In this document: positions 10,863-20,357 of the stretch, one piece after another
Numbering within the stretch: position 1 is the first letter of the stretch
Layout of the letters: every line of letters starts with the position of its first letter
From: Phaeodactylum tricornutum CCAP 1055/1
Taxonomy: Eukaryota > Bacillariophyta > Bacillariophyceae > Surirellales > Neidiaceae
Direction of reading: 5' to 3'
Assembly: GCF_000150955.2 (NCBI RefSeq)
Contig: NC_011679.1
Span: 868,001 to 932,000 of the forward strand
Length of the DNA stretch: 64,000 nucleotides
The notes under the pieces: generated by a model
Databases searched by the model: none
What the model saw: only the letters and a program-made list of their open reading frames with translations
What the model was told of the DNA's origin: nothing
Position numbers and translations under genes: made by a program

Positions 10863-11954
10863 ATGCTGGCCATGAAAAAGAATCGCTATTTAGTTTTAGT
10901 GGCTTTCGAACTATTGTGGGGAAGAGCGACGGTTGATGCCTTGCTACACAACAACAGCAAGAGCTCCGCTGCCTTGCGTGGCTCGGCCTCCTTTGGGGCA
11001 TCGGGAAAGAGAAATGGTGCTGTTGTTACGAGTACATCTACTGCGCCCGTGATCGGAATCCTATCGCAGCCGCTATCGTCGAACGTTGAAAGTGACGATT
11101 ACATTGCTGCGTCGTACGCGAAATGGCTTGAAGCCGGCGGCGCACGTAGTATTCCTATTCCTTACGACGCCGACGAGCACTTGGTGGAGGATCTCTTTCA
11201 GCAGATCAATGGATTATTACTACCAGGAGGCGGCAGCGAAATGCCCCCCGCCGTCACTTTTTTAATGGACAAGATTGTCAAAAGTAATACTGATGGACTT
11301 TACTTTCCAGTCTGGGGAACTTGCTTGGGCTTCGAGTTTCTACTGCAATATGCTGGTGGGCCGACATTTCTCGAGTCAGGCTTCGATTCCGAAAACGTGA
11401 GTTTGCCATTGTACGAAGTCGAGCCCCGCGAGCTCTATGCGGATCCCATTGTTTATTTGACGGTTACCCAACGTAACGTGACAATGAACAATCATCAGCT
11501 AGGCGTGTCACCCGACCGCTTTCGAGACAATAATCTGGCAAGCCAACTGTGGGACATTACATCCATAAACACAGATTCGAATGGCCAACCATTCGTATCG
11601 ACTATTGAGCCACACCATCCTGATATATTTCCCATTTATGGTGTACAGTATCATCCCGAAAAGAATGCCTTTGAGTATTCCACGTACCCCGGAACGAATA
11701 TTCCGTACGAAGCCATCGACCACTCATCCGAAGGTTTGGACTTCTCCATTCGAATGGCGCGATTTTTCGTTGCCAAAGCACGACGGAGCCTCGACTCCAA
11801 AGGAAATTCGCACTTTTATACCAAGTCTGACGTCTACCCATCCATTTATACTTACCCGGTTCGGACGGGTCTCAAGTTTGAACAAATTTACGTCATACCA
11901 AAAGCATCGCATTGGAAACTTTCTACAGGATTCGATCACGCGAATGTGCTTTGA
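10863..11954 (+). CDS. GGH: Gamma-glutamyl hydrolase (peptidase C26, class I glutamine amidotransferase fold)
   Basis: 363 residues from ATG 10863. The chosen start gives an N-terminal signal peptide (MKKNRYLVLVAFELLWG...VDA) as in secreted or vacuolar GGH; ATG 10872 is equally possible and ATG 10800 would bury it. The domain begins at APVIGILSQP. LLLPGGGSE is the oxyanion-side loop. WGTCLGFE carries the nucleophile Cys154. VQYHPEKNAFE carries the catalytic His and the GGH-type extension that separates this family from biosynthetic amidotransferases. Known role: trimming the poly-gamma-glutamate tail of folates in the vacuole or outside the cell. Length fits the family. A charged, Ser-rich linker lies between signal peptide and domain. 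Confidence 0.85.
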   Translation: MLAMKKNRYLVLVAFELLWGRATVDALLHNNSKSSAALRGSASFGASGKRNGAVVTSTSTAPVIGILSQPLSSNVESDDYIAASYAKWLEAGGARSIPIPYDADEHLVEDLFQQINGLLLPGGGSEMPPAVTFLMDKIVKSNTDGLYFPVWGTCLGFEFLLQYAGGPTFLESGFDSENVSLPLYEVEPRELYADPIVYLTVTQRNVTMNNHQLGVSPDRFRDNNLASQLWDITSINTDSNGQPFVSTIEPHHPDIFPIYGVQYHPEKNAFEYSTYPGTNIPYEAIDHSSEGLDFSIRMARFFVAKARRSLDSKGNSHFYTKSDVYPSIYTYPVRTGLKFEQIYVIPKASHWKLSTGFDHANVL

Positions 11955-12495
11955 CAGCACTTGACATTCGAGTATAACTCACACGCAGTGAGGACAATGA
12001 GAAAACCGGTAAAACAGCAAGGCGTAGTGACTCGATGGCGATAGGTCTCCTCGTCACGACTAGACAGCCATATGCTGACGCAATGATTTCTTGCCAAGTT
12101 TTGCATCCTCAGCGTTAACGATAACTGTACCAGTTAGATTAGATCTAAAGCTATTGACAGTAAGTGTGTTTGCTTTCCTTATCTAGGGACTAACTGCAGG
12201 CTCCACATTGCTTGGTGCGACATTTCTGCGGCACTAACTGTAAGTCCTTCTACTTTTTTCGAATATTTGTTTCGCTGCTTTGTGAATCTTCTTTTCACTT
12301 TCACGATAATTGGTCACATCAATCACTGAGGAGGTGCGTGGACAAAGTCGTATTGATCGAACTCGAGGTACAGAATAAGTAGACTCTTCGTTCGGTGAAA
12401 AGTGATAATGGTAGGTCTTGTAGTTAATGAGGACGATGCCGAAAAGACAAATCTCTAGGCGCAATGCAAAAAGTCGGTGACTGGCAACCATCACA
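11955..12495. other. Intergenic region upstream of the SET gene
   Basis: No convincing gene. An 86-codon minus-strand frame at 12234-12494 lacks recognisable features and lies over the likely promoter of the SET gene. Confidence 0.35.
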
Positions 12496-13387
12496 ATGGC
12501 AATATCGAACAGACGGCGGTAGGCTGGAGGGAAATTAAAACAGGAAAGTTGGACTTCAACTCGAAATTTCTGTCAAGCTCTCACACAGCATCATCGACCA
12601 TCAGCATATAGCATCACGCGCAAGATTTTCCGGATTGCCGGTAATTTGCTCGTCCTTCGCGAAGGCATCGACATCAAGGAACATTGGGTTGAAAATAGAT
12701 CACTTCCAACGCGTTTATCTACAGAACACAACTTCTAAGACCGGAGAAGGATTTAGACGTGTATCTATCCTTGGATTATCGGCTGAAGGCGTTGATTGGG
12801 ACGATCGAATACAGTTGCAAAGCAAGTGGAGCAACGAGGAGAAGGGATGGAAGGTCGCCGTACAATGGAAGGAGACACCTTATGGCGTCGGTCTCTTTTC
12901 CGCTCAACATATTAATGCGGGTACAATTTTGCGGAAAGGATGTTTTGGCCGCAATTTGCTTCGATTCGAAACGGCGAATGATATCGAAGCGTTTCTACAA
13001 GACGTAACCAACTCGGCTGAGTCTCAAGCTAGATTGCGATACGTTTCTGACTATCTATGGGGGTTCTATGCGCACTCCGATGAACGCGGATATCCAATTT
13101 CTCTCTGCACGGATCGAAACAATCAGTTTGTCGGTATGTGGATCCCTGGCAATGGTCTCAATCACGACGTCAATCCCAATACGGTATATCGGCCTAAAGT
13201 CGGAGGACTGGAAGAAGGCATTGATTTGATTGCTTTAACAGACATCGCAGCTGGTGATGAGCTCTTCGATGATTACAGACGCCACGGATCGGCTACCACG
13301 TGGTTACTTGAATTTGCAAAAACTAAAAACATCAATCTCAACTTCGAGGGATGCAATGATTTTGTCCGACGAAGCCGCGAGACTTAG
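12496..13387 (+). CDS. SET-domain protein (putative lysine methyltransferase), mini-exon start inferred
   Basis: The main frame is open from just after a stop at 12536 to 13387 but holds no ATG before the domain, so the start must come from an upstream exon. A fitting solution is exon 1 at 12496-12518 (ATG, seven codons plus two bases), intron 12519-12588 (GTAGGC to a pyrimidine-rich CTCTCACACAG), then exon 2; the phase agrees. An acceptor at 12623-12624 also keeps frame. SET motifs: GVGLFSAQHINAGTIL (N-terminal GxG block), GNGLNHDVNPNTVY (the NH knot segment) and DIAAGDELFDDYR (the C-terminal GEEL..DY block). No post-SET cysteines. SET enzymes methylate lysine with S-adenosylmethionine. Whether the target is a histone is unknown. 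Confidence 0.65.
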
Positions 13388-14289
13388 CAATAATCCTGTC
13401 CTTTTGTTCTTCAAGGTGTCCTGCTTTCATTTTAGAGAAGATCGCTTTGCCTCAGATAGAACAAAGCCTATTGTTACGAACGAGAAAGAAAGGTTGCTTT
13501 TTGATCAGACAAACAGTGTATGCTTCAAAGAATTGACAGCATGATGATAATCTGATTTGGTATCATCATGATAATCTGAATTGACATTAGGTAACGTTGC
13601 CTTTCATAGGGAGCCTTGGTGAAACGTCGAGTAGTAGTCGAAAGAGAAGAAATAGTAGTATCTTCCCAATAGAAACTTATAAATATGTGTACGGGGACAG
13701 TTTTTATGTCATATAGGTCTGCTTCTTTTAATATCCACGTGGTGCTCCGTTCTTCGGCATTACGATATCCGGACTATGATTCCATTCATCGTTGTCGTGT
13801 CGCTTGACCGACAGTTCCGCTGCGGCGGAAACCATCCATTGCATGGCCATGGCGAAGTCTAACAAAGCACTCAAGAGAACTAGTAGTACAGCTTGCAAAG
13901 TGCTTTAGAATAAAATAAAGTGAGCACATCATCCAATGTGCACAAGACTAGACTAAAGTGATGACCCTAGCACCTCATCCTGAGATGTCCTCTAGGGTCA
14001 TTTGTCTCACCGTACTTACCCAAATCCGGGTTAGCATGGCTCTATCAAATCATGCTGATGTATCGGAAAGCTATAAATATGCCTACCGGTATTTCCCCCC
14101 ATTGTGCACGAATACTCTCCGATGACACATCGTTGGGCGACTGTACTTCCTTATACTTTTGTCACTGCCAGGAAACGATCTTTCCTTTTCCATTCTTCGG
14201 TCACAGGGAATTCGAATTCCATGAAATATTGACGGCGAGAAAGATCGTTACTACATTACAATTAGTCATTACTTTGTGCGCGAAATAAC
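13388..14289. other. Intergenic region with one dispersed-repeat copy
   Basis: About 900 bp without a gene. It holds a short near-repeat of ATGATAATCTGA around 13543-13580 and the dispersed repeat listed separately at 13925-14055. Confidence 0.4.
13925..14055 (+). repeat. Dispersed ~130-bp repeat, copy 1
   Basis: Aligns by eye at roughly 70% to 25441-25590. Shared words include ATGTGCACAA, ACCCTAGC, CATTTGTCT and AGCATGGCTCTATCA. It has no coding potential and no clear tRNA-like boxes. It may be an old short element. Confidence 0.6.
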
Positions 14290-15171
14290 ATGCCTCTCTG
14301 TTGCCCTCCCGGCTCCTGGCCGCAGCTTTTGCAGTCGAGAGACCAGCTCAATGCGGAGGAACGTAGCGTTCCCGAACGGGGAGTGCTCGTTTCAATTCCT
14401 TCCCAAAGTGGCGGCGGATCCGCACTACCCGTGTACGTAGTGGAGCCTCCCGAAGGCACGGCTGTTCGAGGTGGAATACTGGTATTCCAAGATATTTACA
14501 GTGTCCGTGTGTTGAAGCCGAGTGTTCGCTCTGGTGATCGTATCGGGATTCTTTGCGACACCTTAGCCGAAGCTGGCTACGTCGTGGCGTTGCCGAGTAT
14601 CTTTCGGGATGAGCCCTTTGACGTAGCGATTTCCGGACCGGACGACGGCGACTTTGAAAAGTTCAACTCTTTTGCGCAAAACGGCGGTGTCGCATGGTTT
14701 CAAAAGCAAAACTATGACAAAGTGGGTCCAGACGTCAAGGCTGCGTACGAATTTCTCAAAACGAAAATTGATGGAAAACCTGTTGGTGGGCTGGGATTTT
14801 GCTATGGATGTTGGCTGCTATCCAAGGCATCGTCAACCGGAGATATCGATCTGGTAGCTGGTGTTGGTTGTCATCCAGCTACGGTTTTGGAAGAGGCAGT
14901 TTTTGGTGGTTCGGAGGTTGGTATGCTAAAGGCTTTGAAGCAACCAACACGATTCCTGTGGGCCGGCAACGACTCCGAGACTTATCTTGCCGACGGTGAC
15001 GGCAGAAAGGCCGTAGAAGCTACAGGTGGGGACGTTATCGAGTTCCCAGACATGCTTCACGGTTGGGTTTCACGTGGAGACGTATCCGAAGCGAAGGTGA
15101 AGCGCGATGTGGAGAAAGCAATGGAGCTTATCCTGATTTTTTTGGACGAAAAGATGAATAGTGCTAAATAG
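14290..15171 (+). CDS. Dienelactone hydrolase family protein
   Basis: 293 residues, single exon, ATG at 14290. An alpha/beta-hydrolase of the DLH type with a complete Cys-Asp-His triad: Cys171 in the elbow GLGFCYGCW, Asp228 in AGNDSE and His257 in DMLHGWVSRGD. The N-terminal segment with CCPPGSW is typical of eukaryotic DLH-like proteins. The prototype bacterial enzyme opens dienelactone to maleylacetate; eukaryotic relatives act on varied esters or lactones, so the substrate is open. Length matches the family (about 240-290). No targeting signal seen. The gene stands alone between two intergenic regions of ~900 bp. Confidence 0.85.
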   Translation: MPLCCPPGSWPQLLQSRDQLNAEERSVPERGVLVSIPSQSGGGSALPVYVVEPPEGTAVRGGILVFQDIYSVRVLKPSVRSGDRIGILCDTLAEAGYVVALPSIFRDEPFDVAISGPDDGDFEKFNSFAQNGGVAWFQKQNYDKVGPDVKAAYEFLKTKIDGKPVGGLGFCYGCWLLSKASSTGDIDLVAGVGCHPATVLEEAVFGGSEVGMLKALKQPTRFLWAGNDSETYLADGDGRKAVEATGGDVIEFPDMLHGWVSRGDVSEAKVKRDVEKAMELILIFLDEKMNSAK

Positions 15172-16080
15172 GGATATTGTATGTCATAGTATTGGAATAG
15201 ACGTTTCAAAAGGTGGTAGCCACCGCCTGTGACTTTACGCCATCGCCTGTGACTTTACGCCATAGGAGAAAATCGGGATTTTGGCCGTGAGAGCTTTTTA
15301 TTGTCTGTCTCAACATCGTTCGTTGGTATGCTACAATATAATCAGTTTGAAAAAAGCCTCTTTGAATTGAGATCCATTCAAGGAGTACTGCAAAATCCAA
15401 ATCTGCCTCGTTTCACAGACTATTGACAGTGTGAGATATCTCTGTTGGTTGTCTTTGGGTTTGCCACATTCTGAGAATGATGTTCACTGTCAGAACGGGT
15501 CAAAACAAATCTAGCGCCATTAAGTGGAAGATGACGTAGGCAAGTCGTGTCTGAAGATCTCATTCATTGTCAAAAAATGAGGGTTTTTCCACTGACGCTC
15601 GTCCCTACTACCTACGATCAACAATAATGCGTGACAGAGAATCGGAAAAGAAATCGACGAATATCGAAACTTGACGAAGGACGGTATCGAGATCACTCTC
15701 CCGACTGACTGTGAACGATTCCGCTTGGGCGCCAGTGTTCTCTTCGATCGTGCTTTCATTCCACGGTCGAGTTTGTCGACTCCGAAGCATTCTGAAAATC
15801 TACCGTACATCTTCGAAGTGAAGCCTACAATCGTGCAGAAATAGACTCGACCAATGAGAGAACGCTTGTAATAAGGATAAAATGGTTTCGACGTTGCTGG
15901 AATTGTTGATTTTGACACCCGTTGAAGCTACACCCAGCAAGTTTAACTTGTAAGACATGAAAGTGGTCCGGACCTTTCGAGAGTGTTCGACGGCAATGGA
16001 CGGTTCAACTTTTGCTCACTCGACAACTCTCAAATGAAGTCACAAAAAAGTTTGGGAAAAACTTGGAAGAATAATTCAAA
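15172..16080. other. Intergenic region with a 20-bp tandem repeat
   Basis: No supportable gene. A 132-codon minus-strand frame at 15520-15918 has no family character. Two copies of a 20-bp unit (CGCCTGTGACTTTACG core) lie at 15221-15240 and 15241-15260. TTGACAGTG and CACTGTCA words occur near 15423 and 15485. Confidence 0.4.
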
Positions 16081-16692
16081 ATGATCAAGATAACGGCCGC
16101 AACCCTCGCTCTATTGCTTACTTCTCTTTGGTCGACCAAAACTGACGCTTGGACATCGACCTCGCCAGCGTTTGCTGCAACACGACGTTCCCTCAACACT
16201 CGTTTGTACGACATCCACGGGTCAGACGACAAAATCAAGTCTCCCTTCGAAGCCAGCTCAGATGCTGCTGAAAATCTTATCGATGGCGCACGCGATGCAT
16301 CGGAGAAAGCGTCGAACGCGGCCAACAATGCCAAGGCCAAGGCGGACCATGAAAGAGAGGCTGTTGTGCAAAACGCTAAAGACGCTTTTCAAGAGACGCA
16401 GGACTTCGCGGAGTCCAGGGCTCAAGATATGGAAAGCAATGCGGAACAAGCTAAGGGGAAGGCGCAGGATATCTTAGAGGATACCACCAATGATGCGGAA
16501 CAAGCCACCAAGGACGCTCAGCATTTCGTTGATAGGAAGCGTCAAGATACGCAAGACTTTTTCAGCGAAAAAGCAGAAGACGCTACTGAGTTTGCACAGG
16601 ATAAAACTGGAGAAACCAAGGATGCTTTTCGTGATGCAGCGGACAAGACCAGAAATGCGGTCGACAAAAGTTTTGGAACGGAAAAGAAATAA
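16081..16692 (+). CDS. LEA-like amphipathic-repeat protein, predicted plastid-targeted (copy 1)
   Basis: 203 residues. A signal peptide (1-23) ends in TDA followed by Trp24, a variant of the diatom plastid cleavage motif in which Phe is replaced by Trp; a short transit-like stretch ending in TRR follows. From residue ~55 the chain is low-complexity and highly charged, with 11-residue-like periodicity of Ala, Lys, Asp and Glu (for example DAAENLIDGARDASEKASNA), as in group 3 LEA and apolipoprotein-like proteins that form amphipathic helices on drying or on membranes. No catalytic motif. The paralog at 17164 has the same architecture and shares the MIK start. A stress or membrane-protective role in the plastid is inferred from composition alone. 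Confidence 0.7.
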   Translation: MIKITAATLALLLTSLWSTKTDAWTSTSPAFAATRRSLNTRLYDIHGSDDKIKSPFEASSDAAENLIDGARDASEKASNAANNAKAKADHEREAVVQNAKDAFQETQDFAESRAQDMESNAEQAKGKAQDILEDTTNDAEQATKDAQHFVDRKRQDTQDFFSEKAEDATEFAQDKTGETKDAFRDAADKTRNAVDKSFGTEKK

Positions 16693-17163
16693 ATGACACG
16701 TTTGGAGATAGTGTTGTAGCGACAAATATCTCTGCATCCAAACGTGTTGAATTGTCAGAACTGGAAATTTTGACAAAAGGACGCCACCGTTGCGGCTAAG
16801 ACATAGTAAACAACCCCTTCTTCCTAATCTTTAGAGACGCTGAGATTCTGAAAACGGACCAAGCATTGGTTGGAGGAATCAGTGATCTCAGTATGACATG
16901 GATTGCAGTGTACCTAGATATTATACCTTCCAAAAAATATCCGTTCTCGAGGGAATCGTGTCACTACCTAGACTTATTCGCTGAAATCTTGTTGAGAGTC
17001 AAATTGACGCCATCTGGCAGCTACTACACCCGGACGAAGCATTTTTTCTCGGATCTTCTAAGATAGCTCCTCTACCCCGCGGAGTGGTTTCTTCGAAAGA
17101 AATCGAGTGCATGGCTTTGCGCATTGATTTCATTTTCGACAGAGCACATCAATCTTCGAGAGC
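16693..17163. other. Intergenic region between the two LEA-like genes
   Basis: No gene seen. Likely the 3' end of copy 1 and the promoter of copy 2. Confidence 0.4.
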
Positions 17164-17679
17164 ATGATCAAAAATCTTATTTTCCCCCTCTTTGCGTTAG
17201 GATCAGCCCTACACATCTCAAACGCGTGGGCTCCTACTTCAGTATCGCTCCTCGGCAGGAATCGAGAAATTACTCCCTTATCTCTTCTTTCTGCTACTGA
17301 CTCGGTTGACGGGAATAATGACGCTATAAAAGACACAGTTTACGACGCAACAGATGACGTCCAAGATGCTGCTGAAAACGCAGCTGACGACCTCGGGGAC
17401 TCTGCCAAGGACACTTCGGATAGTTTCGCAAACGCAGCCGAGGACGCCTCGGAAAATGTCGCGGAAGCCGCAGAAGGTGCAAAAGAAAACATTGATCCGG
17501 ACCAGGCCTTCGATGACAAGAGCACCTGGTCTAAGGTCAAAGAGACCGCTGGCGATGCCAAAGACTATGTGCAACAGAAGGCTAGCAATGCTAAAGACAA
17601 AGTTAAAGATATGGCGTCTGCCGCGAAAGAGAAGGCAATTGATGTCAAGGATGCCGCTGTTGGTGGGAGCGACGACTAG
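17164..17679 (+). CDS. LEA-like amphipathic-repeat protein, predicted plastid-targeted (copy 2)
   Basis: 171 residues. The signal peptide ends at SNA followed by WAPTS, a close match to the AFAP-type plastid motif with Trp at +1. The mature part is an acidic Ala/Asp/Lys repeat: DDVQDAAENAADDLGDSAKD, then KVKETAGDAKDYVQQKASNA and AKDKVKDMASAAKEKA, strongly LEA group 3-like in its second half. Same order and orientation as the gene at 16081 with about 470 bp between them, so the pair probably arose by tandem duplication followed by divergence. No enzyme motif. Function is inferred from composition only. Confidence 0.7.
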   Translation: MIKNLIFPLFALGSALHISNAWAPTSVSLLGRNREITPLSLLSATDSVDGNNDAIKDTVYDATDDVQDAAENAADDLGDSAKDTSDSFANAAEDASENVAEAAEGAKENIDPDQAFDDKSTWSKVKETAGDAKDYVQQKASNAKDKVKDMASAAKEKAIDVKDAAVGGSDD

Positions 17680-17981
17680 GTGCACGAGGAAATTTACACT
17701 CACCACCAATGCTACGTCAGTCGGACTCTACACCCATCTCCCTCGAGTATTAGTAGCAATATAAAACAAATAATTTTAGTTCGTTAAATAAGTTCTTATA
17801 CGTAAAGCGGTGGCAAATCAACGATCACTTTTGTATGAACCAAAATGAAAGTGATCGAAAGTAAACAGCCCATCGACTCATCATACATCGTTAAGGGGAC
17901 TCAAATGAGGTACTAGCCCTTTGGACATCGGTTGTTTTTAGATCTTCAAAATAACGAATTGCCACTTTGAAGCTTCTTGTC
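17680..17981. other. Intergenic region between convergent genes
   Basis: About 300 bp between the stop of the LEA-like gene and the stop of the histidine kinase. Nothing else seen. Confidence 0.35.
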
Positions 17982-20357
17982 TTACTCGACTTCTACCTCT
18001 TGTAAGAAGTGGTGGAGCTGATTTGTTGTGATAGGCTTCCTTAAAATAGTCGCCATACCACTTTGAGTACAGCGCGCATCTCCTGCATCGCTCGTGTCAG
18101 CGGTTAAGCCAACAATCAACGGCTGTCTCTTCAAGGGTAGCTTACGTATTGCAAGGCTCAACTCTATCCCAGTCATTTCTGGCATTTGTATGTCGGTCAA
18201 GACAAGATTGAAGTCATCCTCTGTCGTCAGGAGATCCAAGGCCTCCTTCCCATTATTTGCGGTGGCCATTTTTTGAACTCCTAGCCTGGAGAGCATTCTT
18301 GAAAGCACCTTGAGGTTTATAAGTGTATCGTCCACCAAAACAATCCGAAATTCTTTGGTGAGAGGAATTCTCGGGACTGGTCTTAAGACTTGGTGTATGC
18401 TCTGACTCCAGGTTCGAGGTAAGGATACCTCACGCATCCGATCGTATTGTAAGACTCTATGAACGTAGAATGAGAAGGAGCACCCTTTTTCAGGATTGTT
18501 GGTGACCCAAATCCTGCCGTTCATTCGATGCACGAATTTCATACACAAATTCAATCCCAAGCCAGTTCCTGAGGGCTGCCCCACCTTGCTACCGATAATA
18601 GCATTTTGAACATTCTCAGTCAGCTGTGAAAAGCGTCCAAAGACACGCATCCGTTGGTCGAACGGGATACCTGGTCCTTGGTCGGTAACAGTTACTACGG
18701 CAACGGGGCCGTCCTCTTTGCGAAAAGCTTTAGAGCTAGGTTCTCCGGGGGCTATAACCAAGGCTCGATCCACCAGTTGCTCAGCCTCAGACAATTCCAT
18801 AGAGCTGGCTCGAATGATTACTTGGTCGCCGCTACAGCTATGTTTGATTGCGTTTGACAGCAAATTGATCATGATTTGCGGAAAGCGCAAATCATTTGAC
18901 TCCACTTCCATTTCGTCGTCGTTGATTTCCAGGTCAAGCTTGACTTCTGATGTGATCGCAAAAGGCTTGCAGAAGGTGATGGCGTCTTCTAGCGATGATA
19001 CCAATCGAAACGGTGTCAACTGGAACTCGTCTAGCATAGAAGCATCACATTTACGCACATCCAACATGTTGTTTATGAGAGTCAATAAAAGACGAGCTGA
19101 CGCTATGACCATCGACATACTTTCCGTCACATCCGGAGGTAAGCCTGGTTCATCCAGAACGAGACTCGCCATACCCATAATACCCTGTAGTGGCGTGCGG
19201 AGCTCGTGACTAAGATTCTGCATACTTTCATTCATGGTTTGCGCTATCAGCGCCTCCCTTTCCGCCGCTTTCTCGGCGCGTTCCCGAGCTCTTTGGGATG
19301 TCATATCCTTTAAAGCGACGAGGAACCGGTTTTCGTTGTTTTTCTTCGCATCCGCCGGAAACGGCGTCATTTCGACTGACATGTGTCTTTTGCGAAGAAC
19401 AATTTCTTCAGTAATAGCATGGACGGGTGGAAAGCTTTGCACGACTTTGTCATCTGGATATTGCAATGCCTTGAACAGATTTGAGTCTTGTAGCTTGACT
19501 GGGGAGACAGCCACCAGCTCTTGAAGCGAGCTGTTGGACCACAAAACCTTTTGCGATACATCAACAATAGCTATGGCTGTCTCAGAGGCTTGCAAAGCGT
19601 GCTCAAGTACTCGCAAGTGAGCTGCTTGTTTCGTAAGTTCTCTTGCGCGTTCATCGACAAGCCGTTCTAAAGCTTCTTTCGAGTCCATTTCGAGTTGGAA
19701 GGAACCAGCAGCTGCCAAACCAACCAAAGCAAAAAATCCTGCCCGTAAGATGCTATATCCCCCTTGAGAGCCGTATCCGGGAGAACGATACATGGTGACA
19801 ATTTCGCTGGAAGCGTGATATGCAAAGGAACCGGCCAAGACAAGCGAGGCTACATGTGCACTGACAAAACCGTGAGACTTTTTGCGTAGGTATGTGGCGT
19901 AGTAGTGAAACCATATGTGCATAGATGTGGCACCTCCTAGCACAGGCAAGGTATCCAGTACTGCCTGTGAGGATTCCTTCGCAGCAACATAAACGGCTGT
20001 TAGCAAGGCTACCATTGCCAACGCGAACTGAAACGGAAACGTTAAAGGCCGGTTTGCACTCAAAATGAGCAACGACCAAAGAAATTGTGGAAGCACCACA
20101 AGCTCGTCCGCGTGTGGCCATTGGTGGATGTTCATGTAATAAATGGAAGAGGACATTCCCATTAACGCCATTACTGAAAGATTGGGCTTTTTGAGAAAAT
20201 AGGACAACCAAGAAAAGGCAGCTGTCCACGCGAACGCAGCCACAACACTTGAAGCGGCGCTGCGTCGACCCAAGTCCTTCTCTTGGAGCCAAAGGTAAAA
20301 GTACACGGGAAGAAAAGCTGTGTAGCAAATACCGTTGATTAGATCTCCGTAGTACAT
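17982..20357 (-). CDS. Membrane-anchored hybrid sensor histidine kinase
   Basis: 791 residues from ATG 20357; the frame is open slightly further but only from TTG. Six or so hydrophobic spans fill residues 5-220, then come a short coiled linker (LERLVDERARELTKQAAHL), a PAS-like region (about 245-355), HisKA with the phospho-acceptor His384 in LSHELRTPLQG, and HATPase_c with its N box (LLSNAIKH), DQGPGIPF and GTGLGL. A C-terminal receiver follows with the VDD acidic pair, Asp722 in LTDIQMPEMTG as phosphorylation site, and the LRKP lysine. Family role: autophosphorylation on His, then transfer to the receiver Asp. The signal sensed by the membrane part is unknown. All catalytic residues appear present. 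Confidence 0.85.
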   Translation of the reverse strand: MYYGDLINGICYTAFLPVYFYLWLQEKDLGRRSAASSVVAAFAWTAAFSWLSYFLKKPNLSVMALMGMSSSIYYMNIHQWPHADELVVLPQFLWSLLILSANRPLTFPFQFALAMVALLTAVYVAAKESSQAVLDTLPVLGGATSMHIWFHYYATYLRKKSHGFVSAHVASLVLAGSFAYHASSEIVTMYRSPGYGSQGGYSILRAGFFALVGLAAAGSFQLEMDSKEALERLVDERARELTKQAAHLRVLEHALQASETAIAIVDVSQKVLWSNSSLQELVAVSPVKLQDSNLFKALQYPDDKVVQSFPPVHAITEEIVLRKRHMSVEMTPFPADAKKNNENRFLVALKDMTSQRARERAEKAAEREALIAQTMNESMQNLSHELRTPLQGIMGMASLVLDEPGLPPDVTESMSMVIASARLLLTLINNMLDVRKCDASMLDEFQLTPFRLVSSLEDAITFCKPFAITSEVKLDLEINDDEMEVESNDLRFPQIMINLLSNAIKHSCSGDQVIIRASSMELSEAEQLVDRALVIAPGEPSSKAFRKEDGPVAVVTVTDQGPGIPFDQRMRVFGRFSQLTENVQNAIIGSKVGQPSGTGLGLNLCMKFVHRMNGRIWVTNNPEKGCSFSFYVHRVLQYDRMREVSLPRTWSQSIHQVLRPVPRIPLTKEFRIVLVDDTLINLKVLSRMLSRLGVQKMATANNGKEALDLLTTEDDFNLVLTDIQMPEMTGIELSLAIRKLPLKRQPLIVGLTADTSDAGDARCTQSGMATILRKPITTNQLHHFLQEVEVE

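Noticed and set aside
12234-12494. 86-codon minus-strand frame
   Set aside because: No conserved feature, and it overlaps the likely promoter of the SET gene.
13925-14055. Dispersed repeat as a tRNA or tRNA-derived SINE
   Set aside because: No A- and B-box pair and no cloverleaf could be drawn from either copy.
15520-15918. 132-codon minus-strand frame
   Set aside because: No signal peptide, motif or repeat, in an intergenic region. Kept as non-coding.
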